Position numbers and translations under genes: made by a program
Part shown: one piece after another, positions 16,623-25,169 of the stretch
Layout: every line of letters starts with the position of its first letter
Numbering within the stretch: the first letter of the stretch is position 1
Notes under the pieces: generated by a model
Seen by the model: only the letters and a program-made list of their open reading frames with translations
What the model was told of the DNA's origin: nothing
The model's database searches: none
From: Dactylosporangium vinaceum
GTDB taxonomy: Bacteria > Actinomycetota > Actinomycetes > Mycobacteriales > Micromonosporaceae
Length of the DNA stretch: 64,000 nucleotides
Direction: 5' to 3'
Assembly (NCBI RefSeq): GCF_019904175.1
Contig: NZ_CP061913.1
Span: 5,704,001 to 5,768,000, forward strand

Positions 16623-17642
16623 CTACCGGCGCACCACGGCGCCGGCCTGCCTGGCCGTGAGCCGTCCCGTGCGGTGCAGCCATCGGATCGTGTCGCCGTA
16701 GGTCTCGGTCAGCGCGCGCGGCTCGACACCGAGCTCGTCGCGGGCGCGGGAGTCGTCGCAGCGGGTCGCGGCATCGACGAACACGACGCCTTCATGGTCG
16801 ACCGGCAGGTGGAACGGGGTCACACGCTGGACGGCGGACATGCTCCGGCTCAGCGGCAGCATGGCGGCGGACGGCACGACCAGGCACGGCAGGCGGCGGC
16901 CGGTCAGCCCGCGCAGTGTGGCGAACATGGTCGCGCCGTCGACGAAACGGCCCGGGACCAGGTAGCGGGTCGGCTTGGCCGGCAGCGCGAAGACGGCGGC
17001 GTGCACGGCGGCGACGTCGCGGACGTCGACGACGTGGAGGCCGCCGCTCGGCCACACCGGATACCGCCCCCGCAGGATGTCCCGCAACCGGCGGGCCTGA
17101 TCGCCGCAGTGCGGATCGTCCGGGCCGAGGACGGCGCCGGGCTGCACGATCACCACCGGCGCACCGGCGTCCTGCAGCCCGCGGGCGACGGCCTCGGAGG
17201 CGACCTTCGACCGGATGTACGGCCCCGGCGCGCTCGACAGCGCCGAGTCCGGGGTGACAGTGGCCCGCCGCCGCAGCAGCGCGGCGGTGCTCGACACGTG
17301 CACGACCGGGTCGCAGCCGGCCTCGACGGCCGCCCGCAGCACCGTTTCCGCACCGGCGACGTTCGTGCGCGCGATCGCCGGCCGGGCCCGGGCGTCCAGG
17401 TCGTACACGGCGGCGGCGTGCAGCATCGCGGCACACCCGCGCAGCGCGCGGGCGACCGAGCCGGGGTCGGTGACGTCGCCGACCACGTGGTCCACGGTCG
17501 CGGGCCCGCCGAGCGGCTCCAGGGCGGGGCCGATGCGCGCGGCCGAGCGGACCAGGAGCCGCACGTCGTGGCCGGCGGCGACGAGCGCCGCCACGCTGTG
17601 CGAGCCGACGAAGCCGGTGCCCCCGGTGACCAGGATCCTCAT
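16623..17642 (-). CDS. NAD-dependent epimerase/dehydratase family protein
   Basis: This 339-aa extended short-chain dehydrogenase begins directly with the Rossmann motif VTGGTGFVGSHSV, followed by VVGDVTDPGSV and VHVSSTAALL. A YIRSKVASE motif supplies the Tyr/Lys catalytic pair (YxxxK). It resembles NAD(P)-dependent dihydroflavonol reductase/epimerase-like proteins; the substrate is unknown. It is divergent from the AAA ATPase gene at 17748. Confidence 0.88.
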   Translation of the reverse strand: MRILVTGGTGFVGSHSVAALVAAGHDVRLLVRSAARIGPALEPLGGPATVDHVVGDVTDPGSVARALRGCAAMLHAAAVYDLDARARPAIARTNVAGAETVLRAAVEAGCDPVVHVSSTAALLRRRATVTPDSALSSAPGPYIRSKVASEAVARGLQDAGAPVVIVQPGAVLGPDDPHCGDQARRLRDILRGRYPVWPSGGLHVVDVRDVAAVHAAVFALPAKPTRYLVPGRFVDGATMFATLRGLTGRRLPCLVVPSAAMLPLSRSMSAVQRVTPFHLPVDHEGVVFVDAATRCDDSRARDELGVEPRALTETYGDTIRWLHRTGRLTARQAGAVVRR

Positions 17643-17747
17643 GCCGGCCAGGATCGGGCCGGGCGGTGCTCACCCGCCAGGTCAGATAGTGGCCAAACGC
17701 TGTTCAACCGGCGCGCGGCGATGCAGAGTGCAGGTGGAGGTGACGAC

Positions 17748-19739
17748 GTGTCGGCGTCGCTCGGCGAGGTGCTCGAGACCGCCCGGCGGCAGCGGTTCGT
17801 CGGCCGCCGGGCCGAGCTCGCCGGGTTCGACGCCGCCGCCGGAGGGGCCTCGGCGCGGCGGGTGCTGTTCGTGCACGGCCAGGGCGGCATCGGCAAGACC
17901 ACGCTGCTGGCGGAGCTCGGCGCCCGGGCGCGGGCGGCCCGGCGGACCGTGGTGCAGGTCGACGGGCGCGACGTGGACCCCTCCCCGGACGGGCTGCGCA
18001 CGGCCACCGGGTGGCCGCTGCCCGCCCGGGCGGTGCTGCTCGTGGACGGCTACGAGCACCTGGCCCCGATCGACGGGTGGCTGCGCGAGCAGTTCCTGCC
18101 GACCCTGAGCGCCGACACCGTGGTCGTCCTGGCCGGCCGGGAGCCGCCGTCCGCGCCCTGGCGTGCCGACGCGGGGTGGCGGGCGCTGCTGGCGGTGTAC
18201 CGTCTCGACGCCTTCAGCCCCGACGAGACCGCGCAGCTGCTGGCCCACGCCGGCGTCGCGGCGTCCGTGCGGCCGCACCTGAGCGCGCTCGGCGCCGGGC
18301 ACCCGCTGACCTTGGCGCTGCTGGCCGACCTGGCCGTCCGCGGGCAGGTGCCCGGCACCCTGGCCGACGCGCCGGACCTGATCTCGACCCTGCTGCGGTC
18401 GTTCGTCGGCGAGGTCCCGACCCAGCCCCAGCTCACCGGCCTGGCCACCTGCGCGATCGCCTGGTCCACGACCGAGGACCTGCTCGCCCGGACGGTCGGC
18501 GCCGACGCCCCCGCCGTGTGGCAGTGGCTGGCCCGGCTGCCCTTCGTCACGAGCGGGCCCGGCGGGCTGACCGTCCACGACCTGGCCCGTGACGTCCTCA
18601 ACGCCGAGTTCCAGCGCCGCGTGCCCGAGCGCTACCGGGCCCACGAGCGCCTGGTCTTCGACCACGCGGTCGCCGCCCTGCGCACCGCCGCCGGCCCGCA
18701 CCGGCAGCCCGCGGCGCACCAGCTGCTGTTCGTCCACCGCCACGGCCCGTTCGGCGCCGTGATCACCGCGCTGCGCACGCAGGGCTCGGCCGCCGTCGTC
18801 CCGGCCCGCCCCGACGAGCACGAGCAGGTGTGCGCCGCCGTCGAACGCTTCGAGGGTACGGCGAGCGCCGGCCTCGCCCGCGCCTGGCTGGGCGAGCAGC
18901 CGGAGCGGCTGTCCGTGGTGCGCAACGGCGGGCGCGTCGCCGGCTTCGCCCACCACGTGCTGTGCCCGAGCGGCTCCCCGCTGGAGGAGCGCGACCCGGT
19001 CGTGCGGGCCGTGCTCGGCCACGTCGCGCGGGAGGGCCCGATCCGCCCCGGCGAGCACGTGCTGATCAACCGCTTCGCCGCCGGGGTCCGCGAACACCAG
19101 CGCGACCCCTACATGGTGGTCGCGGGCCCGGTGTCAAGCCTCATCGAGTGGCTCACCCGCCCGCTGGCGTGGTCGTTCGTGGTCGTGGTCGACGACGCGT
19201 TCTGGGCGCCGAAGTTCGACTACCTCGCGTTCGCACCCCTGGTCCGCGTCGAGGTCGGCGGCCTGCCCCACGTCGCGTTCGGCATCGACTGGCGCCGCCT
19301 GCCGGTCGCCGCCTGGCTCGACCTGATGTACGAGCGCGGCCACACCGGCGGCACCGGCCCGGCCCCGGCCACACTGCTGCGCCCGCCACCGCTGCACCGC
19401 GCCCGCTTCGACGCCGCTGTCCGGTCCGCCCTGCAATCCCTGCACCGGCCCGAACGGCTCGCGGCCAGCCCGCTGCTCGGCCCCGCCCTGGGCGCCGACG
19501 CGGCCCGGCTGCGGGCAACGATCGAGGCCGCCGTCGTCCAGGTCGGCGACCTCCCGAAGGGCGGGCAGCTCCACGCCGTCCTGCACCGCACCTACGTGCG
19601 GCCGGCGCCGACGCAGGAGGCCGCGGCCGCGGTGCTCGACCTGCCGCTGAGCACCTACCGCCGGTACCTGGCCAAGGCCGTCCAGCACCTGACCGACATC
19701 CTGTGGACGATCGAGGTCGGCGAGCCCGTCACCGGCTAG
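17748..19739 (+). CDS. AAA/STAND-like ATPase with C-terminal HTH-like region
   Basis: This 663-aa protein has a Walker A motif, HGQGGIGKTTLL (about residues 42-52), and a Walker B-like VLLVDGYEHL. An LDAFSPDETAQLL sensor region and helical middle domains follow. The C-terminal 70 residues (HAVLHRTYVRPAPTQEAAAAVL then PLSTYRRYLAKAVQHL) have the pattern of an HTH that selects DNA, as in many actinobacterial ATP-binding regulators. The GTG at 17748 was chosen for its GGTGGAGG ribosome site. Target and trigger are unknown. It may regulate the divergent epimerase, by position only. Confidence 0.75.
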   Translation: MSASLGEVLETARRQRFVGRRAELAGFDAAAGGASARRVLFVHGQGGIGKTTLLAELGARARAARRTVVQVDGRDVDPSPDGLRTATGWPLPARAVLLVDGYEHLAPIDGWLREQFLPTLSADTVVVLAGREPPSAPWRADAGWRALLAVYRLDAFSPDETAQLLAHAGVAASVRPHLSALGAGHPLTLALLADLAVRGQVPGTLADAPDLISTLLRSFVGEVPTQPQLTGLATCAIAWSTTEDLLARTVGADAPAVWQWLARLPFVTSGPGGLTVHDLARDVLNAEFQRRVPERYRAHERLVFDHAVAALRTAAGPHRQPAAHQLLFVHRHGPFGAVITALRTQGSAAVVPARPDEHEQVCAAVERFEGTASAGLARAWLGEQPERLSVVRNGGRVAGFAHHVLCPSGSPLEERDPVVRAVLGHVAREGPIRPGEHVLINRFAAGVREHQRDPYMVVAGPVSSLIEWLTRPLAWSFVVVVDDAFWAPKFDYLAFAPLVRVEVGGLPHVAFGIDWRRLPVAAWLDLMYERGHTGGTGPAPATLLRPPPLHRARFDAAVRSALQSLHRPERLAASPLLGPALGADAARLRATIEAAVVQVGDLPKGGQLHAVLHRTYVRPAPTQEAAAAVLDLPLSTYRRYLAKAVQHLTDILWTIEVGEPVTG

Positions 19740-19827
19740 CCGGGCCGCGCCACCCAGGCCAGGACGCGGTCCACGTCGGAGCGCGTCCAGCCGATCGCGG
19801 GGTCGACCCCGGCGCGGGTGTGCGGGG

Positions 19828-20259
19828 TCAGCCGATGCGGGCGCCGTAGACGTGGTCGACGGTCATGGCCATGAGGACGCGGCGGTCGGCGACCATCGCT
19901 GCGCGGTACTCGGCCCAGTCGGGGTGTTCGCCCGCGGCGCGGCGGTAGTAGGCGACGAGGGCCTCCACCTCCGGGCCGTTCGGGTCGGTGCCGGGGCCGG
20001 TGAGGGTGGCGATGCCCTCGGCGGTGGCCCAGGCGCGGCCGTCGCCGCTCGTGACCTCCAGGGTCGCGCGCGGGTCGCGGCGCAGGTTGGCGGTCTTCGC
20101 GCGGCCCTCGGTCATCGAGACGTAGATGGCGCCGGCCGCGCGGTCGTAGAAGGGCATGACGGGGGAGAGCTGCGGGCGGCCGTCGGACTTGATGGTGGCC
20201 AGGACGCCGAGGCGGCTGTCGGCGAGCAGCGTGCGCGGGTCGAACTCGTCGGCCGTCAT
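19828..20259 (-). CDS. PPOX-class F420/FMN-dependent flavoprotein
   Basis: This 143-aa split-barrel flavin-binding protein belongs to the pyridoxamine-phosphate-oxidase-like superfamily, F420-dependent class. Typical features are an LGVLATIKSDGRPQLSPV strand pair, an IYVSMTEGRAKTANLRRDPRATLEV segment, and a C-terminal VLMAMTVDHVYG. The size fits the family. A GAGGAG ribosome site precedes the ATG. The physiological substrate is unknown. Confidence 0.88.
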   Translation of the reverse strand: MTADEFDPRTLLADSRLGVLATIKSDGRPQLSPVMPFYDRAAGAIYVSMTEGRAKTANLRRDPRATLEVTSGDGRAWATAEGIATLTGPGTDPNGPEVEALVAYYRRAAGEHPDWAEYRAAMVADRRVLMAMTVDHVYGARIG

Positions 20260-20297
20260 GGGGCTCCTCGGGCGATCGCGGTCGTTGGCCCCTGAAA

Positions 20298-20316
20298 CCC
20301 TACACGGGCGGTAGGG
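20298..20316. promoter_or_regulatory. Short inverted repeat CCCTAC/GTAGGG
   Basis: Six-base arms with a seven-base spacer lie between the NB-ARC-like gene and the PPOX gene, both on the minus strand. On that strand it contains TAGGGT, a possible -10 for the PPOX gene, so it may be an operator. It could equally end the upstream transcript. Confidence 0.3.
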
Positions 20317-20335
20317 GGCGCGGCGGGGTTGACGG

Positions 20336-21598
20336 TCAGGGCGCGACCGCGGCGCGCAGGCGGGCCCGGGCCAGGGTGCGATCGGCGGGGCGGTCCTCGT
20401 CGTGGCCGCGGCGGGCGGCGTAGACGCGGACGAGGTCCGGCAGGGTGTAGCGGCCGGGGGCGCGCGGGCGGATCAGGTGCTCGCGTGCGAGGCGCTCCAG
20501 GTCCGCGGGGGTGGCCAGCAGCGCCGCGGCGGCCTCGGGGCCGAAGTCGGGGCCGGGGTGCAGGGCCAGGCCGCGCAGGAGGTCCCGGGCCCGGCCGGGC
20601 AGGGCGCGGTACGACGGGTGCAGGGCCGACTCGACGCGCCCGTCGAGCTCGAGGCGCCGGCGGCGCTCGTCGAGGCGGTCGGCGTGGTCCGTGACGGTCC
20701 AGCCGGGGCGGGCCGTGAGCTCGGCCGCCGCCGCGGTCAGGGCCAGCGGCAGGTGCCCGCACCGCTCGGCCACGCGGCGGTAGGCGGCCGGGTCGGGGCC
20801 GGCCGGGACGCCCGGCGCCGCCCGGAGCAGGAGCCGCTCGGCGTCGGCCGGCGGGAGCGGCTCGACCTCGACCCGGGGGCCGTCGAGGCGGCGGCGGGAG
20901 GTGACGAGCGTGACCGAGCCGGGGGTGGCCGGCAGCAGCGGCCGGACCTGCTCCATGGACGCCGCGTCGTCCAGCACGACGAGTGCCCGGCGACCGGCCG
21001 CCCGGCGGTGCAGTTCGTCGGCGAGCTGGGCCGGCTCGACCGGCGGCAGCGCCGGGTGCCGGCCGCGCAGACCGGCGACAAGCACGACGTCGAAGTCGCC
21101 GGCGGCGGCCAGCCGGTGCGCGGCGCGCACGGCCAGTGCGGTCTTGCCGGCGCCGGGCATGCCGGTGAGGACGGTCAGGGGTTCGCCGATGGCGGCCAGC
21201 TCGGCGCAGCGGCCGACGAACCCGGGCCCGTCGTCGGGGAGCCGGTCGTACACCCGGACCCGGGCGGCCGCCTCGGTCCCGACCCGGCCGTCGCGCAGCG
21301 CCTGGCGCCACCGGGCCAGGTAGTCCGGGTAGTCGTGCAGCGCCTGGACCACGGCGACCACCAGCTCGGCGTTGATCCGGCGGCGGCCGGTCTTGAAGCA
21401 GTCCACGACGGTGCCGCGCCGGGCCAGCTCGTCCGCCCGCCGCCCGGCCGCGCGCCAGCGCGTGTTGATCCGCCGCGTGATGGTGTCGAACGACGGGTCA
21501 CCCGCCCACGTCTTCAGCCCGCGCAGGCAGCCGACCAGGTCGTCGAGGCTGTGCGCGCGCGCCGGATCCGGCGGCCCCGCGGGCACCGCAAACGTCAT
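20336..21598 (-). CDS. NB-ARC-like ATPase/transcriptional regulator
   Basis: This 420-aa protein begins with a helical HTH-like segment (LDDLVGCLRGLKTWAGDPS, about 20-80) common to actinobacterial XRE/NB-ARC regulators. A STAND ATPase domain follows: Walker A GMPGAGKTAL, Walker B ALVVLDDAA, an RNBS-like VTLVTSRRR, and a GLPL-like CGHLPLAL. There is no TPR array at the short C-terminus, so it is a minimal member of its class. Start ATG at 21598 is preceded by GGGGG; ATG at 21622 is an alternative. It is divergent from the RHS operon and could control it (inference). Confidence 0.8.
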   Translation of the reverse strand: MTFAVPAGPPDPARAHSLDDLVGCLRGLKTWAGDPSFDTITRRINTRWRAAGRRADELARRGTVVDCFKTGRRRINAELVVAVVQALHDYPDYLARWRQALRDGRVGTEAAARVRVYDRLPDDGPGFVGRCAELAAIGEPLTVLTGMPGAGKTALAVRAAHRLAAAGDFDVVLVAGLRGRHPALPPVEPAQLADELHRRAAGRRALVVLDDAASMEQVRPLLPATPGSVTLVTSRRRLDGPRVEVEPLPPADAERLLLRAAPGVPAGPDPAAYRRVAERCGHLPLALTAAAAELTARPGWTVTDHADRLDERRRRLELDGRVESALHPSYRALPGRARDLLRGLALHPGPDFGPEAAAALLATPADLERLAREHLIRPRAPGRYTLPDLVRVYAARRGHDEDRPADRTLARARLRAAVAP

Positions 21599-21726
21599 GT
21601 CGAACCCCCGTTCATTCGGCATCGTACGACCCCGGGCCGGGTGGGCGAAGTCCAAACGTTTCCGTATGGAAAGTGAGCGGCCGAACCGTAGGCGCATCGA
21701 AATATGTACCGGTAGCGTTCCGGCGC

Positions 21727-24700
21727 GTGAACCCAGCGTTAACCCGGCCCCTCCGCCGCATCGCGACCGGCTCGACAGTCCTCGTCACGCTGGCCGCGGC
21801 CCTCGCCGGCCCGTCGGCGGCCCACGCCGAGCCCCCGGCCGCAACCGCCACGGCCACCGCCGCGGCGCCGGACGCGCGGCCGCTCAGCGCCGCCCAGCTG
21901 GCCGCGGCCGACGCCCGCGCGGTCACGAAGGCGCGGGCCGAGGGCCGCGCGGTCGAGGTCGCCGAGCGGGCCACCGAGACCCAGACCTGGCTCGCGCGGC
22001 CGGACGGCAGCATGCACTTCGAGGAGTCGGCGGTCCCGACCCGGGTGCGCCGCGGCGACGGGACCTGGGGCACGCCGGACCCGGCGCTGCGGATGGCGGA
22101 CGGGCGGCTGCGCCCGGTGCTGTCGGCCGCCGACGTGGCGTTCTCCACCGGCGGCAGCGGGCCGTTCGCGACGATGCTCGTCGGCGGCCAGCGGCTGGCC
22201 CTGACCTGGCCGACAGTGCTGCGTGCGCCGACGGTCAGCGGTGACGCCGCCACCTATGCCGAGGCGCTGCCCGGTGTCGACCTGGTCGTGCGGGCGACCG
22301 AGGACGGGTTCTCCCACGTGCTGGTGGTCAAGAACCGGGCCGCGGCCCAGCTCTCCGAGCTGCAGACGATCCGGCTCGGCCTGGCCGGCACCGACCTGAC
22401 CGCCGGCGTCTCGGCCGACGGCGAGCTGCGGTTCACCTCCCGCACCGGCGCGGTGGCGGCCTCGGGCAGCCGCGCGCTCATGTGGGACGCCGGTGCCGGG
22501 GCCACCGCGAAGGCGCCCGGCGACCTGACCCGCAAGTCGGTCGCGGCCAGCACGCTCGACGGCGGCGCCCTGGTGCTGCGGCCGGACCTGTCGCTGCTCG
22601 GCGCGGCCGACACGCAGTACCCGGTGTACATCGACCCCAGCTACTCCAAGGGCGAGAAGCGCTGGGCCTACTCCAACAGCAAGAACGAGAACAACGACAA
22701 CGAGGTGCGGGTCGGCAAGTCCCCGTCGAGCGGGGCCACGTACCGCGCCTACTTCACCTTCGACGTGAGCGGGCTGGCCAAGAAGCGCATCTTCGCCGCC
22801 CAGTTCCACTCGACGATCGTGCACTCGTGGAGCTGCGCCAACACGCCGTTCAGCCTCTACCAGGTGGCCGGCGCCGGGTCCGGCAAGATCACCTGGGACG
22901 GGCCGGACCTGGGCGCCAAGATGGGCGAGTATTCCGGCCACGCCCACAAGCCCAGCAGCACGTCGAGCTCGGGCGGCTGCTCCGACGACCCGCAGCCGGA
23001 CAAGCCGTTCGAGATCGGCGGCAGCATGACGTCGGCGGTGAACACGGCCGCCGGCAACAGCGTGAGCGAGGTCGCGTTCACGCTCACCGCGTTCAGCGGT
23101 GCGACCGCCGGAGAGAGCATCGGCGAGCGCTGGAAGAAGTTCAAGCTGGCCGACACCAAGCTCACCGTCGACTACAACTCCCCGCCGGCCACGCCGACGA
23201 GCGCCAGCACCGACGGGCGCGGCTGCACCACCGGCGCCGGCCGGCCGGTGCTGTCCACCGCGACGCCGACCCTGCGCGCCGTCGTCTCCGACCCCGACCC
23301 GGAGACCGACCTGCAGGCCGTCTTCGAGTGGCAGCAGTACAACAGCGGCACCGGCACCTGGACGGCGCTCGGCAGCGGGCAGATGAACAGCCTCGCCAAG
23401 GGCGGCACCGGCTCGGTGCAGATCAGGTCCGGGCTGGCGCAGGGCGGCATCTACCAGTGGCGGGCCAAGACCGTCGATCCATGGACGTACGGCAGCACCA
23501 GCGGCACCGACAGCTCAAGCCCCACCGGATGGTGCGAGTTCACCGTCGACCTGATCGGCCCCGCGCTCGCGCCGGGAGTGTCGTCGCCGGTCTACGGCAG
23601 CGACCTCAACCAGGTGTACGGCGCCGTCGGCCGGACCGCACCGTTCACGTTCACCGCGTCCGGCGTCGCCGACGTCACCGCCTACCGCTACGGCTGGGCC
23701 GACCCGCCGACCACGCAGGTGAGCGTGGCCGCCGGGGCGAGCGCGACCCTCGCGGTCACCCCGCCGCCGCCGGCGCCGGCCGACCCGACCTCGGGCGGGC
23801 TGAGCCGCCTCTACGTGGTGAGCCTCGACGCGGCCGGGCACATCAGCCCGGTCACCGAGTACGCGTTCAACCTGGGCTCGGCCACGGCCGCGAACGGCTA
23901 CTGGAAGCTCGACGACGCCGCCTTCGCCGACAGCGCCGGCAGCGCCCCGGCCGCCGTGCCCGCCGGTGGCCCGGCGACAGGCGTCGCCGGACGGTTCCAG
24001 CCCGGCCCCGGCAAGGCCGCGCCGGCGACCGTGACGTTCGACGGCACCGACGACACCGCCACCGTCAACGCGCCGGTGGTCGACACCTCGACGAGCTTCA
24101 CCGTGTCGGTCTGGGCCCGCAGCGACGGCGACACCGCCGACTACCGCAGCGTGGTCAGCGCCCCGGCCACCCACTCCAGCTCGTTCCTGCTCGGCCGGGC
24201 CTCGACGAACAAGTGGCGCTTCGCGATGCCGCAGACCGACACCGTCGCGCCGACCCACGTCAACACCTTCAGCACCTCGGCGATCCAGGCCGGGGCGTGG
24301 ACGAACCTGACAGCCGTCTACGACGCCGGGGCCAGGATGGTGTACCTCTACGTCAACGGCGTCCTCGAGGGCTCGACCGCCCAGCCGGCCGCGATCGCCG
24401 CCACCCGGCTGCAGCTCGCCGGGGACTTCTGGAACGACAGCCCCACCTTCGAGAACAAGTGGAAGGGCGGCCTGGCCGACCTGCGGCTGTGGAACCGGGT
24501 GCTGAGCCCGGGCGAGGTCGCACCCCTCGCGGCCGACCTCGTCGGGCGCTGGACCCTTGACGGCGACGGCACCGACTCGACGCCGTGGCAGCGCACCGCC
24601 ACCCCGACCGCGACGGCGTTCTACGTCGAGGACCGCGACAGCTCGGCGTTCTCGGCGCTGCAGGGCGACGGCGCGACGGTGGCCGCGACGACCGCCGGGC

Positions 24701-25155
24701 CGGCGCTGCGCAGCGACCAGTCCTACACCGTCGCCGCCTGGGTCCGCCTGGACAGCACCACCACCTACGAGGAGGTCCTCGGCCAGGGCGGCACGGCCCG
24801 CGGCGCGATCTTCCTGCGCTACGACTACGTGACGAAGAAGTGGCAGTTCTTCGTCCCGACGGTCGACGTCGGCACCCCGTCGTACTACTCGGCCCGCTCC
24901 ACCGCCGACGCGGCCGTGGGCGTGTGGACGCACCTGGTCGGCGTGTACGACGCCGCCGCCGGCAACTTCAAGATCTACGTCAACGGGTCGCTCAACGGCT
25001 CCATCGCCGGGCGCATGTGGGCCTCGTCGGGTGTGTTCGACATCGGGCGGCAGCGCTTCGGCACCGGCGACTTCTTCACCGGCGCCATCGACGACGTCCG
25101 CGTCTACCAGGGGGCCATGCCGGCCGCCCAGGTCGCCGCCCTGTACGCCGCATGA
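21727..25155 (+). CDS. Large secreted LamG-domain protein, RHS-operon partner
   Basis: This 1142-aa exported protein has a Sec signal peptide (LVTLAAALAGPSAAHA, cleavage near residue 34). An Ala-rich region is followed by a DNRLRE-like beta domain (about 300-480), Fn3-like repeats, and two LamG/concanavalin-A-like domains (about 718-928 and 938-1141, each with LQLAGDFW or FDIGRQRF strand patterns). Such proteins bind carbohydrate or cell-wall ligands. Its TGA overlaps an ATG and the RHS gene follows at once, a pairing that recurs in actinomycetes. The GTG at 21727 gives a compact signal peptide; GTG 21673 is an alternative. Confidence 0.85.
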   Translation: MNPALTRPLRRIATGSTVLVTLAAALAGPSAAHAEPPAATATATAAAPDARPLSAAQLAAADARAVTKARAEGRAVEVAERATETQTWLARPDGSMHFEESAVPTRVRRGDGTWGTPDPALRMADGRLRPVLSAADVAFSTGGSGPFATMLVGGQRLALTWPTVLRAPTVSGDAATYAEALPGVDLVVRATEDGFSHVLVVKNRAAAQLSELQTIRLGLAGTDLTAGVSADGELRFTSRTGAVAASGSRALMWDAGAGATAKAPGDLTRKSVAASTLDGGALVLRPDLSLLGAADTQYPVYIDPSYSKGEKRWAYSNSKNENNDNEVRVGKSPSSGATYRAYFTFDVSGLAKKRIFAAQFHSTIVHSWSCANTPFSLYQVAGAGSGKITWDGPDLGAKMGEYSGHAHKPSSTSSSGGCSDDPQPDKPFEIGGSMTSAVNTAAGNSVSEVAFTLTAFSGATAGESIGERWKKFKLADTKLTVDYNSPPATPTSASTDGRGCTTGAGRPVLSTATPTLRAVVSDPDPETDLQAVFEWQQYNSGTGTWTALGSGQMNSLAKGGTGSVQIRSGLAQGGIYQWRAKTVDPWTYGSTSGTDSSSPTGWCEFTVDLIGPALAPGVSSPVYGSDLNQVYGAVGRTAPFTFTASGVADVTAYRYGWADPPTTQVSVAAGASATLAVTPPPPAPADPTSGGLSRLYVVSLDAAGHISPVTEYAFNLGSATAANGYWKLDDAAFADSAGSAPAAVPAGGPATGVAGRFQPGPGKAAPATVTFDGTDDTATVNAPVVDTSTSFTVSVWARSDGDTADYRSVVSAPATHSSSFLLGRASTNKWRFAMPQTDTVAPTHVNTFSTSAIQAGAWTNLTAVYDAGARMVYLYVNGVLEGSTAQPAAIAATRLQLAGDFWNDSPTFENKWKGGLADLRLWNRVLSPGEVAPLAADLVGRWTLDGDGTDSTPWQRTATPTATAFYVEDRDSSAFSALQGDGATVAATTAGPALRSDQSYTVAAWVRLDSTTTYEEVLGQGGTARGAIFLRYDYVTKKWQFFVPTVDVGTPSYYSARSTADAAVGVWTHLVGVYDAAAGNFKIYVNGSLNGSIAGRMWASSGVFDIGRQRFGTGDFFTGAIDDVRVYQGAMPAAQVAALYAA

Positions 25156-25169
25156 GGAAGGGGCCCGCC